DNA of 64,000 nt, taken from positions 4,030,001 through 4,094,000 of the forward strand of contig JASGIT010000001.1 of assembly GCA_047601665.1 (NCBI GenBank), written 5' to 3'. The position numbers and the translations under genes were made by a program. Below, one piece after another: positions 47,177-55,427 of this stretch. Each line of letters begins with the position of its first letter. Positions within the stretch are counted from its first letter, which is position 1. Under the pieces are notes generated by a model. It was not told the DNA's origin. It worked only from the letters and a program-made list of their open reading frames with translations, and ran no database searches. This stretch comes from JASGIT01 sp047601665. Lineage in GTDB: Bacteria > Pseudomonadota > Gammaproteobacteria > Burkholderiales > Burkholderiaceae_C.

Positions 47177-47773
47177 TTACTTGATCAACGCCTGTATCGC
47201 CTTGAACTGCGGGTGCTCGGCGCTGCGCACCCACTCGAAGGCCACCATCTCGGTGGTCACCAGTTCCGCCCCCGCGCCCGCCAGCCGGTCGAACGCCGCG
47301 TCGCGGTTGCGCTCGGTGCGCGAGGCGCAGGCGTCGGTCACCACCACCACGTCGAACTCGTCCTCGATCAATTGCAGCGCCGTCTGCAGCAGGCACACAT
47401 GGGCCTCCACGCCCGCGATGACGATGGTCGTACGCTCCGGCGCCGCCGGTTTCTGCAGATGCCGCGGCAGGCTGCGCGCATTGCCCTGCGGCTGCTTTGG
47501 CTGCGGGCGCAGCCATTCGCCCAGGCCCTCCTCCAGCGCACCGAACTCCATCTTGGCCAGCGTGTCGCGGCACAACGCGCGCAGCGCCGGGTCGTTGGGG
47601 CCCAGGCGCGACGGGTTCTGCTCCGTGCCCCACACGGGCACGCCCAGCAGCTGGGCCGCCTGCGCCAGGCGGCGCGCGTTGGCGAGCACGGCGGGGCCAT
47701 CGTGCATGGCGGGCATCAGGCGTTCCTGGTAGTCCACCAGCACCAGTTGGGATTCTTCGGCGTCGAGCAGCAT
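47177..47773 (-). CDS. Isochorismatase-family hydrolase
   Basis: This is a cysteine hydrolase of the isochorismatase-like fold, 198 residues. The catalytic Asp14 (LVLVDYQERL) and nucleophile Cys127 (GVEAHVCLLQT) are visible, with the cis-peptide region VIAGVEAH; the family's catalytic Lys is probably Lys74. The group includes YcaC-like and nicotinamidase-like proteins, and the substrate is unknown. The start MLLDAEES at 47773 is chosen over an upstream extension of 25 residues. Confidence 0.85.
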   Translation of the reverse strand: MLLDAEESQLVLVDYQERLMPAMHDGPAVLANARRLAQAAQLLGVPVWGTEQNPSRLGPNDPALRALCRDTLAKMEFGALEEGLGEWLRPQPKQPQGNARSLPRHLQKPAAPERTTIVIAGVEAHVCLLQTALQLIEDEFDVVVVTDACASRTERNRDAAFDRLAGAGAELVTTEMVAFEWVRSAEHPQFKAIQALIK

Positions 47774-47847
47774 GGGCGTTCTTTCTGAAAACCAGGGATT
47801 GTGCTTCTTCTGCCCACGATGCCGAAGCGAGGCCCTGGCGCACATCA

Positions 47848-47867
47848 ATTATTCGATGTACGATAAT
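47848..47867 (+). promoter_or_regulatory. Palindromic operator/-10 before the toxin-antitoxin pair
   Basis: The 20 bp ATTATTCGATGTACGATAAT is an imperfect palindrome (ATTATTCG against CGATAAT) ending 2 bp before the toxin ATG. GATAAT at its right edge resembles a -10, so the toxin message may be leaderless. This is a typical position for autoregulation by a TA complex. Confidence 0.5.
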
Positions 47868-47869
47868 CC

Positions 47870-48181
47870 ATGCTCACCGTCATCGAAACCGCCATGTTCC
47901 AGCGCTATGCCGATGGCGTGTGGGGAGACAATGAGCGCAATGCGTTCGTGGACTTCATCGCTGCCAACCCCGAGGCAGGCGATGTCATTCCAGGCGCGCT
48001 CCCACTACGCAAAGTGCGCTGGTCGCGCGATGGCATGGGCAAACGTGGCGGCGTGCGGGTAATTTACTTCACCACACTGGCCGACGGAACCATCAGTTTG
48101 CTGCTGGTGTACCCGAAGTCAAAGACCGAGAACCTTTCGCCCGCGTTCTTGCGCGAGTTGCGCAAACTGTTTTTGGAGTGA
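47870..48181 (+). CDS. RelE/HigB-superfamily toxin
   Basis: This predicted ribosome-dependent mRNA interferase has 103 residues. The core pattern ERNAFVDFIAANPEAGDVIPG, then LRKVRWSRDGMGKRGGVRVIYF, is the COG4737-type RelE fold with its basic Arg/Lys cluster, and the C-terminal helix is LSPAFLRELRKLF. The toxin gene precedes the antitoxin (HigBA order) with a 4 bp gap. No Shine-Dalgarno is visible. Confidence 0.82.
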   Translation: MLTVIETAMFQRYADGVWGDNERNAFVDFIAANPEAGDVIPGALPLRKVRWSRDGMGKRGGVRVIYFTTLADGTISLLLVYPKSKTENLSPAFLRELRKLFLE

Positions 48182-48185
48182 GGCC

Positions 48186-48458
48186 ATGACCAAGCAAAAA
48201 GCCCCTGAAATGAGCCAGTTCGAGCAGGATCTGCTCGAGTCCGTTCGCCAGGCCCTGCGCGGCGAGGGCCGCGTAACTACGGGCGAAGAGATTGTCCGGC
48301 GCACGGCCGGCCGGCCTCGGCAGGATGTGCACAAGCAACCCGTGACGCTGCGCCTGGAGCCCGATGCGCTGGCTGCCTGGCGCGCCACGGGCAAAGGCTG
48401 GCAGACGCGCGCCGCGCAGGTGCTGGCCGATTGGGCCAAAACACACGCTTCGGCCTGA
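48186..48458 (+). CDS. Antitoxin with BrnA-like C-terminus
   Basis: This is a 90-residue partner of the RelE-type toxin. The N-terminal part (SQFEQDLLESVRQALRGEG) resembles the toxin-contacting start of HigA/NadS-type antitoxins. The C-terminal half (VTLRLEPDALAAWRATGKGWQTRAA) matches the RHH end of BrnA antitoxins, where GxGWQTR is diagnostic. BrnA normally pairs with BrnT rather than a RelE toxin, so the pairing looks mosaic. Autoregulation at the palindrome at 47848 is likely. Confidence 0.72.
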   Translation: MTKQKAPEMSQFEQDLLESVRQALRGEGRVTTGEEIVRRTAGRPRQDVHKQPVTLRLEPDALAAWRATGKGWQTRAAQVLADWAKTHASA

Positions 48459-48459
48459 A

Positions 48460-49428
48460 TCAATCCACCCGGATGTCCGACTTCGCCGCCACCGCCCGCA
48501 TCTGCGGCAGTTCGCGCTCCACCTTCTCCTGCAGCGCCTTGCCCGGCCCCCAGGCGGGCGAGAGGCCCACGTCCACCAGTTTCTTGCGCAGCGCGGGGTC
48601 GGCCATCACGTCGGCCAGGGCTTTTTCGAGCTTGGCGCGCACCGGCGCGGACAGGCCCGCGGGCGCGAGGAAGGCGAACCAGGTGTCGGCCTGGAAGCCG
48701 GGGTAGCCGCTCTCCGCCACGGTGGGCACTTGCGGTAGCAGGGGCAGGCGCTCGCGGCCCAGCACGGCGATGGGGCGGATCTTGCCCGCCTTGATGAGCG
48801 GCGTGGTGGCCACCACCGTGTCCACCGCCAGCGGCACCTGCCCGCCCATCAGCGCGGTGAGGCTGGGCGAGCTGCCGTTGAAGGGCACGTGCATCATGCG
48901 CAGGCCGGTCGCGAGCTTGAGCATTTCGCCCGCGAAGTGGACGGACGAGCCGGTGCCGTAGGAGCCATAGGAGAGCTTGTCGGGCTGGGCCTTGGACAGG
49001 TCGATAACCTCCTTCAGCGTGTGGGCAGGCAGGCTGTTGCTGGCGACCAGCACCAGGCCCATATCGGCCACCAGGCCCAGCGGGGTGAAGCTGCGCAGCG
49101 GGTCGTAGGGCAGTTGCGCGCGGATGGCCGGGTTGTGCGTGAGCGTGCTGCTGGCGCCCAGGAACAGGGTGTAGCCGTCCGGCGGAGACTTGGCGACCAG
49201 GCCGCCCGCCACCACGGTGCCCGCGCCGGGGCGGTTTTCGACGATCACGGGCTGGCCGAGCTTGTCCGACAGGCCGGTGGCGAGCAGGCGGCCCAGGATG
49301 TCCGTCGCGCCGCCGGGCGCGAAGGGGACGACGATCTTGATGGGGTGCTCGGGATAGCTGTCGGCAAATGCCTTGGGGGCCAAAGCGATGCTGGCGAGGG
49401 TCAAGAGGAAGCGGGAACGGGTCAGCAT
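48460..49428 (-). CDS. Bug/TctC-type tripartite tricarboxylate transporter substrate-binding protein
   Basis: This is a periplasmic solute receptor of 322 residues with a signal peptide (cleaved near KAFA-DSYP). Family motifs are PIKIVVPFAPGGATDILGR, VIVENRPGAGT, KSPPDGYTLFLG, LPYDPLRSFTPL and MHVPFNGSSPSLTALMGGQV. It lies 18 bp downstream of an amidase in one operon, so the ligand may be the amide substrate or the acid released from it. No membrane components (TctA/TctB) are adjacent; many Bug proteins are orphans. Confidence 0.92.
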   Translation of the reverse strand: MLTRSRFLLTLASIALAPKAFADSYPEHPIKIVVPFAPGGATDILGRLLATGLSDKLGQPVIVENRPGAGTVVAGGLVAKSPPDGYTLFLGASSTLTHNPAIRAQLPYDPLRSFTPLGLVADMGLVLVASNSLPAHTLKEVIDLSKAQPDKLSYGSYGTGSSVHFAGEMLKLATGLRMMHVPFNGSSPSLTALMGGQVPLAVDTVVATTPLIKAGKIRPIAVLGRERLPLLPQVPTVAESGYPGFQADTWFAFLAPAGLSAPVRAKLEKALADVMADPALRKKLVDVGLSPAWGPGKALQEKVERELPQMRAVAAKSDIRVD

Positions 49429-49446
49429 GGGGTCTCTCCTTGAAAT

Positions 49447-50883
49447 TCAGAGCAACGGGCTGCGCTGGCGCGCATAGCCGCTGGCCTGGTCGTAGGCATA
49501 GCCGATCTGCAGCACGGCCAGGTCGGACTGTGCGGGGCCGATGATCTGCAGGCCCGCGGGCCAGCCCTGCGGCCCGAAGCCCGCGGGAGCGGACAGCGCG
49601 GGCAGGCCCGCCATGGTGGGGGGGATGACGGTCTGCATCCAGCGGTGGTAGGTGTCCATGGCCTGCCCGCCCACCGTCTTGGGCCAATCCCACTCGACCG
49701 GGAACGGGAAGACCTGCGCGGCGGGCAGGATGAGGAAGTCATAACGCTCGAAGAGCTTGCGCAAGGTGTCGTACCACGCGCTGCGCACCTTGGCGGCGGC
49801 GTACACATCCATGGCCGACAGCGCCCTGCCCCGCTCCATTTCCCATAGCGCCTCGGGCTTGAGCAGCGCGCGCTGGGCGGGGTTTTCGTACAAGGCGGCG
49901 TTGGCCCCGGCGACGCTGAAGCTGCGCAGGTCGATCCAGGCGCGCCACAGGCTTTCCAGGTCGAACATGGGCGTGGCGTCTTCCACCGTGCAGCCCAGGC
50001 TCTCGAAATGCGCCAGCGCCGCGCGGCAGGTGTCGAGCACGCCCGGCTCGGTGGGCAAATGGCCGCCCAGGTCGCCCAGCCAGCCGATGCGCGCGCCCTT
50101 CCAGTCGCGTTCCAGTTCGGCGCCCCAGTCGCGCGGGCCTTCGCTGCGGCGCGTGAGCGGCAGGCGCGCGTCGAACCCGGCCATCACCGACAGCAGCAGC
50201 GCCAAATCCGGAATGTTGCGCGCCATGGGGCCGGCCACGCTGAACTGCTGGAAGAACACCTCCTCGCCCGGCCCGTGCGGCACGCAGCCCACCGAGGTGC
50301 GCAGGCCGTACACGTTGTTGAACGCGGCGGGGGTGCGCAGCGAGCCCATCATGTCCGACCCGTCCGCCACGGGCAGCATGTGCAGTGCCACGGCCACCGC
50401 CGCGCCGCCGCTGCTGCCGCCCGCGCTGCGCGCGGGGTCGAAGGCGTTGCGCGTGGCGCCGTACACGGGGTTGTAGGTGTGGCCGCCCAGGCCGAATTCG
50501 GGCGAATTGCTGCGCGCGACAAACAGGCAGCCCCCGGCACGCATCCGCTCGAACACCACGGCGTCGGCCTGCGACACCTGCCCCGCGAAGATGGGCGAGC
50601 CCTTGGTCGTCACCATGCCCTTGGCGGGCATGATGTCCTTGGGCGCCTGCGGAAAGCCGTGCAGCGGGCCGAGGCTTTCGCCGCGCGCCATGCGCTCGTC
50701 CAGGCCCTGCGCCTGGGCACGCAGTTCCGCGCGGTCCATGGGCGCGACCAGCGCGTTGACCACGGGGTTGAGCCGGTCGATCTGGGCCAGATAGGCCTCC
50801 AGCACCTCCACGCACGACACCTCGCGCGCATGGATGGCCCGCGACAGCGCGGTGGCGGTGAGTTCGACGATGTGTTGTGTCAT
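49447..50883 (-). CDS. Amidase (amidase-signature family)
   Basis: This 478-residue amide hydrolase has a Ser-cisSer-Lys triad. The Lys is in FPQAPKDIM, the Gly/Ser-rich signature is RSAGGSSGGAAVAVA, and the nucleophilic Ser lies in the motif GSDMMGSLRTPA. That motif is usually GSDTGGSIR, so the Thr-Gly is replaced by Met-Met while the Ser is kept. The substrate is unknown. It is probably co-transcribed with the following Bug protein and is divergent from nth. Confidence 0.9.
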   Translation of the reverse strand: MTQHIVELTATALSRAIHAREVSCVEVLEAYLAQIDRLNPVVNALVAPMDRAELRAQAQGLDERMARGESLGPLHGFPQAPKDIMPAKGMVTTKGSPIFAGQVSQADAVVFERMRAGGCLFVARSNSPEFGLGGHTYNPVYGATRNAFDPARSAGGSSGGAAVAVALHMLPVADGSDMMGSLRTPAAFNNVYGLRTSVGCVPHGPGEEVFFQQFSVAGPMARNIPDLALLLSVMAGFDARLPLTRRSEGPRDWGAELERDWKGARIGWLGDLGGHLPTEPGVLDTCRAALAHFESLGCTVEDATPMFDLESLWRAWIDLRSFSVAGANAALYENPAQRALLKPEALWEMERGRALSAMDVYAAAKVRSAWYDTLRKLFERYDFLILPAAQVFPFPVEWDWPKTVGGQAMDTYHRWMQTVIPPTMAGLPALSAPAGFGPQGWPAGLQIIGPAQSDLAVLQIGYAYDQASGYARQRSPLL

Positions 50884-50945
50884 AAGCCTCCGTCTCCTTG
50901 CTTTTGTTCAGCACCCAGGATAGCAGCGGCGACAATCGCCACCTG

Positions 50946-51587
50946 ATGAAAACGAGCAGCATCGAACCCTTCTTCACCGCCCTCAAGGCCGCCAACCCGC
51001 AGCCCAACACCGAGCTGGAATACACCACCGTGTTCGAGCTACTGACCGCCGTGCTGCTCTCCGCCCAGGCCACGGACGTGGGCGTGAACAAGGCCACGCG
51101 CCGGCTCTTTCCGGTGGCGAACACGCCGCAGGCCATCCTGGACCTGGGGCAGGAGGGGCTGGAGGGCTACATCAGGACCATCGGCCTGTTCCGCAGCAAG
51201 GCCAAACATCTGATGGAAACCTGCCGCATCCTCGTGGAACGCCACGGCGGCCAGGTGCCGCGCACGCGCGAAGAGCTCGAAGCCCTGCCCGGCGTGGGCC
51301 GCAAGACCGCCAACGTGGTGCTGAACGTGGCCTTCGGCCAGCCGACGATGGCGGTGGACACGCATATCTTCCGCGTGGGCAACCGCACCGGGCTGGCGCC
51401 GGGCAAGACCCCGCTGGCGGTCGAGATGCAGCTGCTCAAGCGCGTGCCGCCCGCCTACGCGGTGGACTCGCACCACTGGCTCATCCTGCTGGGCCGCTAC
51501 GTCTGCCAGGCGCGCAAGCCGCGCTGCTGGGAGTGCGTGGTTGCGCCGTGGTGCGATTACAAGCCCAAGACGGCGCGGCCTGGTTAA
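50946..51587 (+). CDS. nth: Endonuclease III
   Basis: This is a base-excision repair glycosylase/AP lyase for oxidised pyrimidines. The 213-residue product has HhH motif LPGVGRKTANVV with catalytic Lys120, and Asp138 in VDTHIFRV. The [4Fe-4S] cysteines are at 187, 194, 197 and 203 (C-X6-C-X2-C-X5-C), the same numbering as E. coli. The start at 50946 is chosen by homology; the frame opens 16 codons earlier. Confidence 0.97.
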   Translation: MKTSSIEPFFTALKAANPQPNTELEYTTVFELLTAVLLSAQATDVGVNKATRRLFPVANTPQAILDLGQEGLEGYIRTIGLFRSKAKHLMETCRILVERHGGQVPRTREELEALPGVGRKTANVVLNVAFGQPTMAVDTHIFRVGNRTGLAPGKTPLAVEMQLLKRVPPAYAVDSHHWLILLGRYVCQARKPRCWECVVAPWCDYKPKTARPG

Positions 51588-51617
51588 CCTGCGCCAGCGA
51601 GGGCAGCAGGCTCCGCG

Positions 51618-52439
51618 TCATATCCCGCCGCTCGGCCCATCCAGCACGATGCGTCCAGCCGTCAAGGTGTTGACCGTGGCCGCGGGAATCTCCATCAGGA
51701 TGCTGGCGCGCTCGGCGACCATGTGCGCCGTGAGGTGCAGCACCGGCCGGTCGTCCAGGTCGTGCATCAGGCGCACCAGCTTGAGCAAGGGGCCGCCCAC
51801 CTCAGTCTGCAGCAGCGCGGCGCGCTGCGGCTCGGCCACCGTGGCGCTGATCTCCTGCACCACCCGGCCGAACTTCACGCCCTGGTCCATCAGGATTTCG
51901 TAGAGCGCGCGCTTCTTCAGCGCAGCCTCGGTGGCGCGCCGGCCGATGGCCACCGGCACCCAGGCATCGGTAAGCATGGCCGGCAGGCCGTCGCGGCTGG
52001 AGCGCACACGCAGGGCATGTACCGCCTTCTCGTCGGCAGGCAGTTCCAGAAGGCGCGCCACATCGGCCGGCGGCGCGGCCTGAACCACCTCCAGCACGCG
52101 CACCACCGTCTCGGTCGCGGTATTGCGCAGGCTGTCGATCACGCTGAGGCTGGGCGCGGGCCGCCAGGACGCGCCCGCGTCGCCGCGCACAAAGGTGCCA
52201 CGGCCATGGCGCCGCTCCACGAGGCCCAGGGCGGCCAGGTCGCTCAGCGCACGGCGCACGGTGATGCGCGAAACGCCGAAGCGCTCGCAAAGCTGCTCCT
52301 CGCCCGGCAGCGCGCCGCCGGCGAACAACCCGCGCGAGATTTCGTCGCGCAGCACCAGAAAGATTTGCCGGTGCAGCGCCGTACCGCGCGCGCTGCTCAT
52401 GGGGGTGTCCGCCGTTGCCGTGTTCATCGGCGCAAGCAT
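51618..52439 (-). CDS. GntR-family (HutC/UTRA) transcriptional regulator
   Basis: The 273-residue product has an N-terminal winged helix (GALPGEEQLCERFGVSRITVRRALSDLAALGLVERRHGRGTFV, about 40-85) and a C-terminal UTRA ligand-binding domain (about 100-260). It is divergent from the lyase-hydratase-isomerase operon, with 56 bp between start codons. It is therefore the probable local repressor, responding to an organic acid. ATGs at 52439 and 52427 are both plausible starts. Confidence 0.9.
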   Translation of the reverse strand: MLAPMNTATADTPMSSARGTALHRQIFLVLRDEISRGLFAGGALPGEEQLCERFGVSRITVRRALSDLAALGLVERRHGRGTFVRGDAGASWRPAPSLSVIDSLRNTATETVVRVLEVVQAAPPADVARLLELPADEKAVHALRVRSSRDGLPAMLTDAWVPVAIGRRATEAALKKRALYEILMDQGVKFGRVVQEISATVAEPQRAALLQTEVGGPLLKLVRLMHDLDDRPVLHLTAHMVAERASILMEIPAATVNTLTAGRIVLDGPSGGI

Positions 52440-52445
52440 AGCCTG

Positions 52446-52482
52446 TTGACTTGTTGTTATGTTGTGATATTCTCAATACAAC
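52446..52482 (+). promoter_or_regulatory. Promoter and candidate GntR operator of the acid-catabolism operon
   Basis: TTGACT (52446-52451), 16 bp, TATTCT (52468-52473) form a plausible promoter. A perfect inverted repeat GTTGT-N12-ACAAC (52461-52482) covers the -10, where binding of the divergent GntR/UTRA protein would repress. Only the sequence pattern is seen. Confidence 0.5.
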
Positions 52483-52495
52483 TTGATCGACACCA

Positions 52496-53392
52496 ATGAC
52501 GGACACCATGAACCACCCCCACCCCGCTTCGCTTCTCCGGCAACTGCTGGCCGTGCCCGGCATGGTCATCGCCCCCGGCGCCTATGACTGCATCGGCGCA
52601 CGGCTGATCGAACAGGCGGGCTTTCCGGCGGTCTACATGACCGGCGCCGGCACCTCGGCGGCGCGCGGCTTCCCCGACTTCGGGCTGCTGGACATGGGCG
52701 AGATGGTGGGCAACGCGGCCACCATGGCGCGCTCCATCTCGGTGCCGCTCATCGCCGATGCCGACACCGGCTACGGCAACGAACTGAACGTGACGCGCAC
52801 CGTGCGCGAATACGAAGCGCGCGGCGTGGCCGCCATCCACATCGAGGACCAGGTCTCGCCCAAGCGCTGCGGCCACCTCGACGGCAAGGAAGTGGTCTCG
52901 CGCGAAGACTTTCTCTCGAAGATCCGCGCCGCGGTGGAGGCGCGCAGTACCAGGGACTTCGTCGTGATCGCGCGCACGGACGCGCGGGCGATGCTTTCGC
53001 TCGACGAAGCGGTATGGCGCGCCAACGCCGCGCTCGACGCGGGGGCCGACATGGCCTTCGTCGAGGCCACCCAGACCCTGGACGAAGTGGCCGCCGTGCC
53101 CCGGCAGGTCAAAGGTCCCTGCCTGCTCAACGTGGTGCCCGGCGGCCGCACGCCGATCTTCGACCTGCGGCAAGCGCAGGACATGGGCTACAGGCTGGCG
53201 ATCCTGCCCGGCCTGATGCTCAAGGCCGCCATCGAGGCCGGCGACGCGGCGCTGGCCGAACTCCAGCGCAACCACCAGGTGCCGCCGGTGACCCAGAGCG
53301 TGGCCCAGACCTTCCGCCGCTTCGGCGCCGACGAATGGGATGCGCTGCGCACCCGCTTCAATGCGGGCGCCGCCATGGAGCAGAAGCAGTGA
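52496..53392 (+). CDS. Isocitrate lyase/PEP mutase family C-C lyase
   Basis: This is a Mg2+-dependent TIM-barrel enzyme of 298 residues, close in length to 2-methylisocitrate lyase (PrpB) and 2,3-dimethylmalate lyase. The metal site Asp88/Asp90 (LIADADTGYG) is present. The lyase loop KRCGH carries Cys125, which PEP mutases and oxaloacetate decarboxylases lack, so true retro-aldol cleavage is likely. IHIEDQV is intact. The product set would include pyruvate or glyoxylate plus a short acid. Its TGA overlaps the GTG of the next gene. The identity of the substrate is unknown. Confidence 0.85.
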   Translation: MTDTMNHPHPASLLRQLLAVPGMVIAPGAYDCIGARLIEQAGFPAVYMTGAGTSAARGFPDFGLLDMGEMVGNAATMARSISVPLIADADTGYGNELNVTRTVREYEARGVAAIHIEDQVSPKRCGHLDGKEVVSREDFLSKIRAAVEARSTRDFVVIARTDARAMLSLDEAVWRANAALDAGADMAFVEATQTLDEVAAVPRQVKGPCLLNVVPGGRTPIFDLRQAQDMGYRLAILPGLMLKAAIEAGDAALAELQRNHQVPPVTQSVAQTFRRFGADEWDALRTRFNAGAAMEQKQ

Positions 53393-54795
53393 CCGCGCGC
53401 ACCCTCTTCGACAAGCTGTGGGACGCGCATGTGGTGCGCGACCTGGGCGACGGCTGGGCCCTGCTGCACATCGACCGCCACCTGCTGCACGACCTGTCGG
53501 GCCCGCCCGCGCTGGGCGAGGTGGCGGCACGCGGCCTGCCGCTGCACAACCCGGAGCTGGTGTTCGCCACGCCGGACCATGCCGTCTCCAGCCAGCCCGG
53601 CCGCGTGGCCACGACCTTCCCGCTGGGCGGCCGCCTGCACGCCGGGCTCAAGCAGCTCAGCCAGAAGATGCAGGTGCGCCTGTTCGACCTGGGCGAGCGC
53701 GGCCAGGGCATCGTGCATGTGATGGGGCCGGAACTGGGCATCGTGCTGCCCGGCCTGACCGTGATCTGCGGCGACAGCCACACCTGCACCAACGGCGGCC
53801 TGGGCGCCATGGCCTTCGGCGTGGGCTCCTCCGAAAGCACCCATGCGCTGGCCACGCAGACGCTGCGCCAGCAGAAGCCTCGGCAGATGCGGGTGCGCGT
53901 GCAGGGCCGGCTGCGCCCTGGCGTCGGTGCCAAGGACCTGGCGCTGCACATCATCGGCAAGCTCGGCGCCGCGGCGGGCGTGGCCCATGCGGTCGAGTTC
54001 TCCGGCCCCGCCATCGAGGCGATGGACGTCGAGGGCCGCCTGACGCTGTGCAACCTGTCGGTGGAACTGGGCGCGCGCTTCGGCCTGGTGGCGCCGGACG
54101 AGCGCACCTTCGACTACCTGCGGGGCCGCCCCTACGCGCCCCAGGGCGCCGGCTTCGACGCGGCCGTGGCGCAATGGCGCGAACTGCACAGCGACGAAGG
54201 CGCCAGCTTCGACCGCGAAGAGGTCATCGACGCCAGCGCCGTTCGCCCCACCATCACCTGGGGCACGAGCCCCGAACATGCCATCCCCATCGACGGATGC
54301 GTTCCCGACCCGCAGGACGCGGACAGCGATGCCCGGCGCGATGCCATCCGCGCCGCGCTGGACTACATGGGGCTCGAACCGGGACAGAAGATCGCCGGCA
54401 CGCCCGTGGACTGGGTCTTCATCGGCTCCTGCGCCAACGCGCGCCTGTCGGACCTGCGCGCGGCCGCCGAGGTCGCGCGTGGCCGCAAGGTGGCGCCGGG
54501 CGTACATGCGTGGATCGTGCCCGGCTCCGAGAACGTGAAGCGCGAAGCCGAGGCCGAGGGCCTGCGCGCGGTGTTCGAGGCCGCCGGCTTCTCGTGGCGC
54601 GAGCCCGGCTGCAGCATGTGCGTCGCCGCCAACGGCGAGCAGGTGCCGCCGCAGCAGCGCTCGGTCTCGACCTCCAACCGCAACTTCGTCGGCCGCCAGG
54701 GCCCCGGCGCGCGCACCCACCTCGCCAGCCCGGCGATGGCCGCCGCCGCGGCCATCGCCGGCGTCCTCTGCGACATCGAACCGCTTCGGGATTGA
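53389..54795 (+). CDS. LeuC-type (aconitase superfamily) hydratase large subunit
   Basis: This 468-residue [4Fe-4S] hydro-lyase large subunit is as long as LeuC (466) and collinear with it. It starts TLFDKLWDAHVV and has GDSHTCTNGGLGAMAFG. Cluster ligands are Cys348 (GSCANAR), Cys408 and Cys411 (PGCSMC), followed by STSNRNFVGRQG. The usual SCTNSR/SCTNGR is altered to SCANAR, next to the active site. The GTG start overlaps the lyase stop by 4 bp (GTGA). With its small subunit it should isomerise or hydrate a 2-alkyl-unsaturated or hydroxy dicarboxylate. A second leucine-pathway copy cannot be excluded, but context argues against it. Confidence 0.85.
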   Translation: MTARTLFDKLWDAHVVRDLGDGWALLHIDRHLLHDLSGPPALGEVAARGLPLHNPELVFATPDHAVSSQPGRVATTFPLGGRLHAGLKQLSQKMQVRLFDLGERGQGIVHVMGPELGIVLPGLTVICGDSHTCTNGGLGAMAFGVGSSESTHALATQTLRQQKPRQMRVRVQGRLRPGVGAKDLALHIIGKLGAAAGVAHAVEFSGPAIEAMDVEGRLTLCNLSVELGARFGLVAPDERTFDYLRGRPYAPQGAGFDAAVAQWRELHSDEGASFDREEVIDASAVRPTITWGTSPEHAIPIDGCVPDPQDADSDARRDAIRAALDYMGLEPGQKIAGTPVDWVFIGSCANARLSDLRAAAEVARGRKVAPGVHAWIVPGSENVKREAEAEGLRAVFEAAGFSWREPGCSMCVAANGEQVPPQQRSVSTSNRNFVGRQGPGARTHLASPAMAAAAAIAGVLCDIEPLRD

Positions 54796-54797
54796 AC

Positions 54798-55427
54798 ATG
54801 CAGCCCTTCATTTCCATCACCGGCGCCGCCGCACACCTGCCGCGCGCCAACGTCGACACCGACGTGATCGTGCGCATCGAGCGCCTCACCACGCTGGCGC
54901 GCGACCAGCTCGGCCCCTACGCGCTCGAAGCCCTGCGCTACCGCGAGGACGGCAGCGAAGAGCCCGGCTTCGTGTTCAACCTCCCGGCATTCCGCAACGC
55001 GCCGACCCTGCTGGCCGGCGAAAACTTCGGCTGCGGCTCCTCGCGCGAGGGCGCGGTGTGGGCGCTGATGGGCATGGGCATCCGCTGCGTGATCGCGCCC
55101 AGCTTCGGCGACATCTTCTTCAACAACTGCTTCCAGAACGGGATGCTGGCGCTTCGCCTGCCCGCGCCGAAGATCGCGGCGCTGGCCCAGGCCTGCGCGG
55201 ACGGCTCGCCCCTCACCGTGGATTTGCAGGCCCGCACGCTCGCGCACCCGGCCGTCGGCACGCAGCCCTTCACCATCGACCCGCTGCGCCGCGAAGCCCT
55301 GCTGCTGGGGCTGGACGACATCGGCCTCACGCTGAAGGACGATGCGCTGATCCGCGCCTGGCAAGCCGCCGACCGGCAGCACCGCCCCTGGGCCTGGCCG
55401 GCATCGGCCACGGAGCCGCGCGCATGA
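54798..55427 (+). CDS. LeuD-type hydratase small subunit
   Basis: This 209-residue swivelling domain partners the LeuC-like protein. The phosphate/carboxylate loop is ENFGCGSSREGAVWAL, where the residue after Glu is Gly instead of the His usual in LeuD (SREHAPWAL). VIAPSFGDIFFNNCFQNGML is family typical. It starts 2 bp after the large-subunit stop, and its TGA overlaps the next ATG. The altered loop supports a substrate other than isopropylmalate. Confidence 0.85.
   Translation: MQPFISITGAAAHLPRANVDTDVIVRIERLTTLARDQLGPYALEALRYREDGSEEPGFVFNLPAFRNAPTLLAGENFGCGSSREGAVWALMGMGIRCVIAPSFGDIFFNNCFQNGMLALRLPAPKIAALAQACADGSPLTVDLQARTLAHPAVGTQPFTIDPLRREALLLGLDDIGLTLKDDALIRAWQAADRQHRPWAWPASATEPRA

Noticed and set aside
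53389..55427. Annotation as the leucine-biosynthesis leuCD
   Set aside because: leuB and other leucine genes are absent. The genes overlap a C-C lyase and sit with PrpF and Bug genes, and two active-site loops deviate from LeuCD. Not excluded absolutely.
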